Positions 62,392-64,000 of a stretch of 64,000 nucleotides of DNA are shown piece after piece. The number at the start of each line of letters is the position of its first letter. Position 1 is the first letter of the stretch. Below the pieces are notes generated by a model. That model searched no databases. It was given only the letters and a program-made list of their open reading frames with translations, and was not told the DNA's origin. Made by a program: the position numbers and the translations under genes. This DNA comes from Micromonospora inyonensis (lineage in GTDB: Bacteria > Actinomycetota > Actinomycetes > Mycobacteriales > Micromonosporaceae), in assembly GCF_900091415.1 (NCBI RefSeq), contig NZ_FMHU01000002.1, positions 806,001 through 870,000 of the forward strand, written 5' to 3'.

Positions 62392-63543
62392 ATGACTACC
62401 CAGGCTTCCGCGCCACCGCCGAGCACCAAGTCGCAGGCGCTGCGCTCGTACGACGTCGCCGACTTCCCGGCCCTCACCGGCCTCGAGGAGGAGTGGCGCT
62501 TCACCCCGCTCAAGCGGTTGCGGGGGCTGCTGGACGGGACTGTCACCGACGAGTCCGCGCACTGGCCCGCGGTCGACGTCGGCCCGCTGCCGGACGGGGT
62601 CACCGTCGGCACGCTGGCCGAGGACGACCCGCGCCGGGGCAGCGTGCTGACCCCGTTCGACCGGGTGAGTGCCCGCGCCTACGGTGAGGCGGGCCCCGGC
62701 CGGTTGATCCGCATCGCCCCGCAGGCCGTGGTCGGCGAGCCGGTGACCGTCACCGTGCAGGGCGGCCCCCACGACCTGCTCTCCTTCGCGCACACCTTCG
62801 TCGAGGCGGGCGCGCTCTCCGAGTCGGTCGTCGTGGTGGAGCAGGTGGGCAGCGGCACGCTCGGCGAGAACGTCGAGGTGTCCGTCGGTGACGGCGCGAG
62901 GCTCACCCTGGTCACCGTCGCCGACTGGGCCGACGACGCGGTGCAGGCCCAGCACCTCAGGATCCGGCTGGGGCGTGACGCCCGGGTGACGCACGTGCAG
63001 GTCACCCTCGGCGGCGACCTGGTCCGGCAGTTCACCAGCGTGGAGTACGCCGGCCGGGGCGGGGAGGCCGAGCTGTACGGCGTCTACTTCGCCGACTCCG
63101 GGCAGCACCTGGAGCACCGGCAACTGGTCGACCACAGCATCCCGGACTGTCGCAGCCACGTCGGCTACCGGGGCGCGTTGCAGGGCGCCAGCGCCCGTAC
63201 GGTCTGGGTGGGTGACGTGCTCATCCGCGCCGAGGCGACCGGCACCGACACGTACGAGATCAACCGGAACCTGCTGTTGACCGACGGCGCGCGCGCCGAC
63301 TCCGTACCCAACCTGGAGATCGAGACCGGCGAGATCGCCGGCGCGGGCCACGCCAGCGCGACCGGTCGTTTCGACGACGAGCAGCTGTTCTACCTGATGG
63401 CCCGGGGCATCCCGGAGGCCGAGGCCCGCCGCCTGGTGGTCCGGGGCTTCTTCGCCGAGATCCTCAACAAGATCCCGGTAGAGTCGCTGCGGGAGCGGCT
63501 CGGCGAGGCGATCGAGGCGCGACTGACCAAGGCCGGCGCCTGA
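62392..63543 (+). CDS. sufD: Fe-S cluster assembly protein SufD
   Basis: 383 residues. An N-terminal helical start (LRSYDVADFPALTGLEEEWR) leads to the SufD beta-helix (FVEAGALSESVVVVEQVGSG ... YGVYFADSGQHLEHRQLVDH) and the C-terminal GHASATGRFDDEQLFYLMAR with GIPEAEARRLVVRGFFAEIL. ATG 62392 has AAGGA just upstream; earlier frames overlap sufB. A 92-bp gap follows sufB. The stop overlaps the next ATG by one base. Confidence 0.96.
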   Translation: MTTQASAPPPSTKSQALRSYDVADFPALTGLEEEWRFTPLKRLRGLLDGTVTDESAHWPAVDVGPLPDGVTVGTLAEDDPRRGSVLTPFDRVSARAYGEAGPGRLIRIAPQAVVGEPVTVTVQGGPHDLLSFAHTFVEAGALSESVVVVEQVGSGTLGENVEVSVGDGARLTLVTVADWADDAVQAQHLRIRLGRDARVTHVQVTLGGDLVRQFTSVEYAGRGGEAELYGVYFADSGQHLEHRQLVDHSIPDCRSHVGYRGALQGASARTVWVGDVLIRAEATGTDTYEINRNLLLTDGARADSVPNLEIETGEIAGAGHASATGRFDDEQLFYLMARGIPEAEARRLVVRGFFAEILNKIPVESLRERLGEAIEARLTKAGA

Positions 63544-63869
63544 TGATCAAGATCTGCTCGACCGAGGACGTGCCGAAGGGCACCGTGATCAGCGCGAACG
63601 TCGACGGCACCCCGCTCGCCGTCGTGCACGGCGAGGACGACGTCTTCTACGCCGTGTACGACGAGTGCTCGCACGCCGCCGTGGCCCTCTCCGAGGGAGA
63701 GGTGTCCGGCTGCACGCTGGAATGCTGGCTGCACGGCTCGCGTTTCGATCTGCGTACCGGTGAGCCGAGCGGACTGCCCGCCACCGAACCCGTACCCGTC
63801 TATCCCGTCGAAGTCCGCGACGGCGACATCTACGTCAGTCTCACGCCGAGCAATGGAGTGACCCGATAA
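63543..63869 (+). CDS. Rieske-type ferredoxin of the suf operon
   Basis: 108 residues. [2Fe-2S] Rieske ligands are Cys/His in ECSHAAVALSEGEVSGCTLE and in ECWLHGSRFDLRTG. Small Rieske ferredoxins sit between sufD and sufC in many actinobacteria and may supply electrons or sulfur-transfer redox balance; the precise role is not settled. ATG 63543 overlaps the sufD stop, and its TAA overlaps the sufC start, so it is a full operon member. Confidence 0.9.
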   Translation: MIKICSTEDVPKGTVISANVDGTPLAVVHGEDDVFYAVYDECSHAAVALSEGEVSGCTLECWLHGSRFDLRTGEPSGLPATEPVPVYPVEVRDGDIYVSLTPSNGVTR

Positions 63870-64000
63870 TGAGCACCCTGGAGATCCGCGACCTGAAGGT
63901 GTCGGTCAAGCTGCCCGAGGGTGAGCTCAAGCCGATCCTGGACGGCGTCGACCTGACCGTGAAGTCGGGCGAGACGCACGCCATCATGGGCCCGAACGGC
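63869..64000 (+). CDS. sufC: Fe-S assembly ATPase SufC (3' end outside window)
   Basis: First 44 codons only. STLEIRDLKVSVKLPEGELK then VDLTVKSGETHAIMGPNG reaches the Walker A start (GPNG) of SufC. It energises SufBD. ATG 63869 overlaps the preceding stop by one base. Confidence 0.9.
   Translation, partial: MSTLEIRDLKVSVKLPEGELKPILDGVDLTVKSGETHAIMGPNG

Overview
This window is a high-GC chromosomal segment of an actinomycete, most likely Micromonosporaceae and Micromonospora-like. The evidence is the sporulation regulator WhiA in the order rapZ-yvcK-whiA-gap-pgk-tpiA-secG, a mycothiol-dependent enzyme, OpcA beside Zwf, and many genes with a TAnnnT -10 box exactly 7 nt before a GTG or ATG (leaderless transcripts). 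No tRNA, rRNA or CRISPR array was seen.

Layout: 0-9.5 kb holds a partial TerC transporter, a murein-peptide recycling pair (YkfC-like peptidase and dipeptide epimerase), a tyrosine phosphatase, a lysoplasmalogenase-like membrane protein, a class A beta-lactamase-like hydrolase, TypA, a DedA-degenerate PAP2 fusion and an SLT transglycosylase. 9.6-17.4 kb holds a frameshifted PhoX-like gene, an MMPL exporter divergent from a MarR regulator with an operator-like palindrome between them, a CocE-type hydrolase, a cold-shock protein, a methyltransferase and a second DedA protein. 17.6-21.9 kb is an accessory stretch of decayed or orphan genes: a truncated TROVE/Ro60-like gene, a membrane-coiled-coil pseudogene, a GIY-YIG/membrane protein, a zinc-ribbon-like mini protein and other remnants. 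It looks like the residue of an integrated element.

22-39.5 kb holds an MBL hydrolase, a mycothiol-dependent enzyme, RsgA, a secreted trypsin-like protease, UvrA, a Rieske lipoprotein, a penicillin acylase with a discoidin domain, a secreted EEP-family enzyme, UvrC, RecQ and a Tat-exported PhoD. 39.8-55.1 kb is a central block: rapZ-yvcK-whiA, the lower glycolytic operon gap-pgk-tpiA followed by secG and a strong terminator, then the convergent pentose-phosphate operon tkt-tal-pgi-zwf-opcA-pgl with stop/start overlaps. 55.4-64 kb has ctaB, a complete IS5-type insertion sequence, a small conserved protein, an ATP-grasp protein, ctaA, and the start of the suf operon (sufR-sufB-sufD-Rieske ferredoxin-sufC, cut by the window end).

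The most unusual signals are: (1) a 57-bp in-frame insertion in pgk flanked by 9-bp direct repeats with imperfect terminal inverted repeats; (2) a perfect 26-bp tandem duplication covering the yvcK stop codon, just upstream of whiA; (3) the cluster of broken genes at 17.6-21.9 kb; (4) four likely single-base deletions in G/C runs, which raise a question of assembly error versus real decay; (5) a PAP2 domain that has lost its catalytic histidines.
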